A stretch of 7,251 nt of DNA from an uncultured Collinsella sp. (GTDB taxonomy: Bacteria; Actinomycetota; Coriobacteriia; Coriobacteriales; Coriobacteriaceae): the NCBI GenBank assembly GCA_900553705.1, contig USEK01000073.1, positions 1 to 7,251 of the forward strand, written 5' to 3'. The notes below the pieces were generated by a model that was not told the origin of the DNA, made no database searches, and worked only from the letters and a program-made list of their open reading frames with translations. The position numbers and the translations under genes are program-made. Shown in pieces: positions 7,096 through 7,251 of this stretch (position 1 is the stretch's first letter; each line of letters opens with the position of its first letter).

Positions 7096-7126
7096 TGATC
7101 CCATGGGGACGGAGGAAAACGGATCA
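7096..7126. repeat. Inverted-repeat element between the antitoxin and CPBP genes
   Basis: TGATCC (7096-7101) and GGATCA (7121-7126) are perfect 6-base arms around a 19-base centre rich in G and A on the plus strand (GGGGACGGAGGAAAAC at 7105-7120). It starts on the minus strand one base after the antitoxin stop. No U-run follows on the minus strand, so terminator function is doubtful. It may be a short interspersed element, a regulatory hairpin, or chance. Confidence 0.35.
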
Positions 7127-7127
7127 C

Positions 7128-7251
7128 TTATTGATGAGAATCGGGCGCAGTGCCAAAGGCCCCGTTGGGCGAAATGTCGAACGGGAAGGTGCCGCAGCGA
7201 TTAAACGCGGCGATAAACAGGCGGATGGCGTTGGACGGCGTGGGGCCCACG
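7128..7251 (-). CDS. RelB/DinJ-like antitoxin, C-terminal part only (5' end outside the window)
   Basis: The minus-strand frame is open from the right edge and gives 40 codons, VGPTPSNAIRLFIAAFNRCG then TFPFDISPNGAFGTAPDSHQ, ending in TAA at 7130-7128. The pattern G-x-TPS-x-AIR-x-F, then about ten residues, then G-x-x-PFD is the end of the ribbon-helix-helix region of RelB/DinJ antitoxins (E. coli DinJ has MGLTISDLVR and later LPFDL). Such proteins bind DNA as dimers and neutralise a RelE/YafQ-type RNase toxin through the C-terminal tail. Here the tail after PFD is only about 15 residues, short compared with DinJ, and no toxin gene follows: the next gene on this strand is the CPBP protease. 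The start and N-terminus are outside the window, so a toxin could only be upstream. It may be an orphan antitoxin or a decayed pair. Confidence 0.72.
   Translation of the reverse strand, partial: VGPTPSNAIRLFIAAFNRCGTFPFDISPNGAFGTAPDSHQ

Noticed and set aside
7045..7104. N-terminal extension of the CPBP protein to ATG 7104
   Set aside because: No ribosome site precedes that ATG, whereas AGGAGG is placed 5 bases before ATG 7044, which starts directly at the first membrane segment.
7103..7204. Small plus-strand frame of 33 codons beginning MGTEENGS
   Set aside because: It runs antisense through the antitoxin-like gene, lacks a ribosome site and ends in Arg/Cys-rich shadow sequence.
1..7251. 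CRISPR array, tRNA, IS element or prophage signal
   Set aside because: No regularly spaced repeats, no tRNA cloverleaf noticed by eye, and no transposase or integrase reading frame were seen.

Overview
The window looks like a chromosomal segment of a moderately GC-rich actinobacterium. The gene content and protein style (YgiQ-type radical SAM protein, PTS EIIBC with a GH1 enzyme, AraC regulator, CPBP protease, RelB/DinJ-type antitoxin) suggest a gut Coriobacteriia member such as Collinsella. This assignment is an inference from reading; there is no rRNA or other marker gene in the window.

Layout. (1) From the left edge to 1988, plus strand: a large YgiQ-family radical SAM protein whose true start lies left of the window; the reading frame is open through base 1. 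(2) 1989-2114: a short convergent intergenic region with a perfect 14-bp hairpin that is a good intrinsic terminator for the minus-strand genes. (3) 2115-4975, minus strand: a two-gene beta-glucoside operon, transcribed GH1 6-phospho-beta-glucosidase first, then a PTS EIIBC permease. Its Shine-Dalgarno sequence overlaps the stop codon of the glycosidase gene. (4) 4976-5128: an AT-rich divergent promoter region. (5) 5129-6121, plus strand: an AraC-family regulator with a cupin sensor domain. (6) 6130-7044, minus strand: a CPBP (CAAX/Abi) family membrane protease, convergent with the regulator and only 8 bases from it. (7) 7128 to the right edge, minus strand: the C-terminal 40 codons of a RelB/DinJ-like antitoxin.

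How the genes fit together. The central module is a self-contained sugar unit. The EIIBC would import and phosphorylate a beta-glucoside, the GH1 enzyme would cleave the intracellular phospho-glucoside, and the divergent AraC protein is the obvious candidate to switch the operon according to a sugar-derived ligand. There is no EIIA domain and no BglG-type antiterminator, so phosphoryl supply must come from an EIIA encoded elsewhere. The ygiQ, CPBP and antitoxin genes are neighbours with no visible functional tie to the sugar unit.

Most of the window is ordinary. The points most worth a second look are the changed sugar-phosphate loop in the GH1 enzyme, the missing EIIA, the antitoxin end with no toxin after it, and several start-site corrections. 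I see no convincing evidence of a new defence or mobile system.
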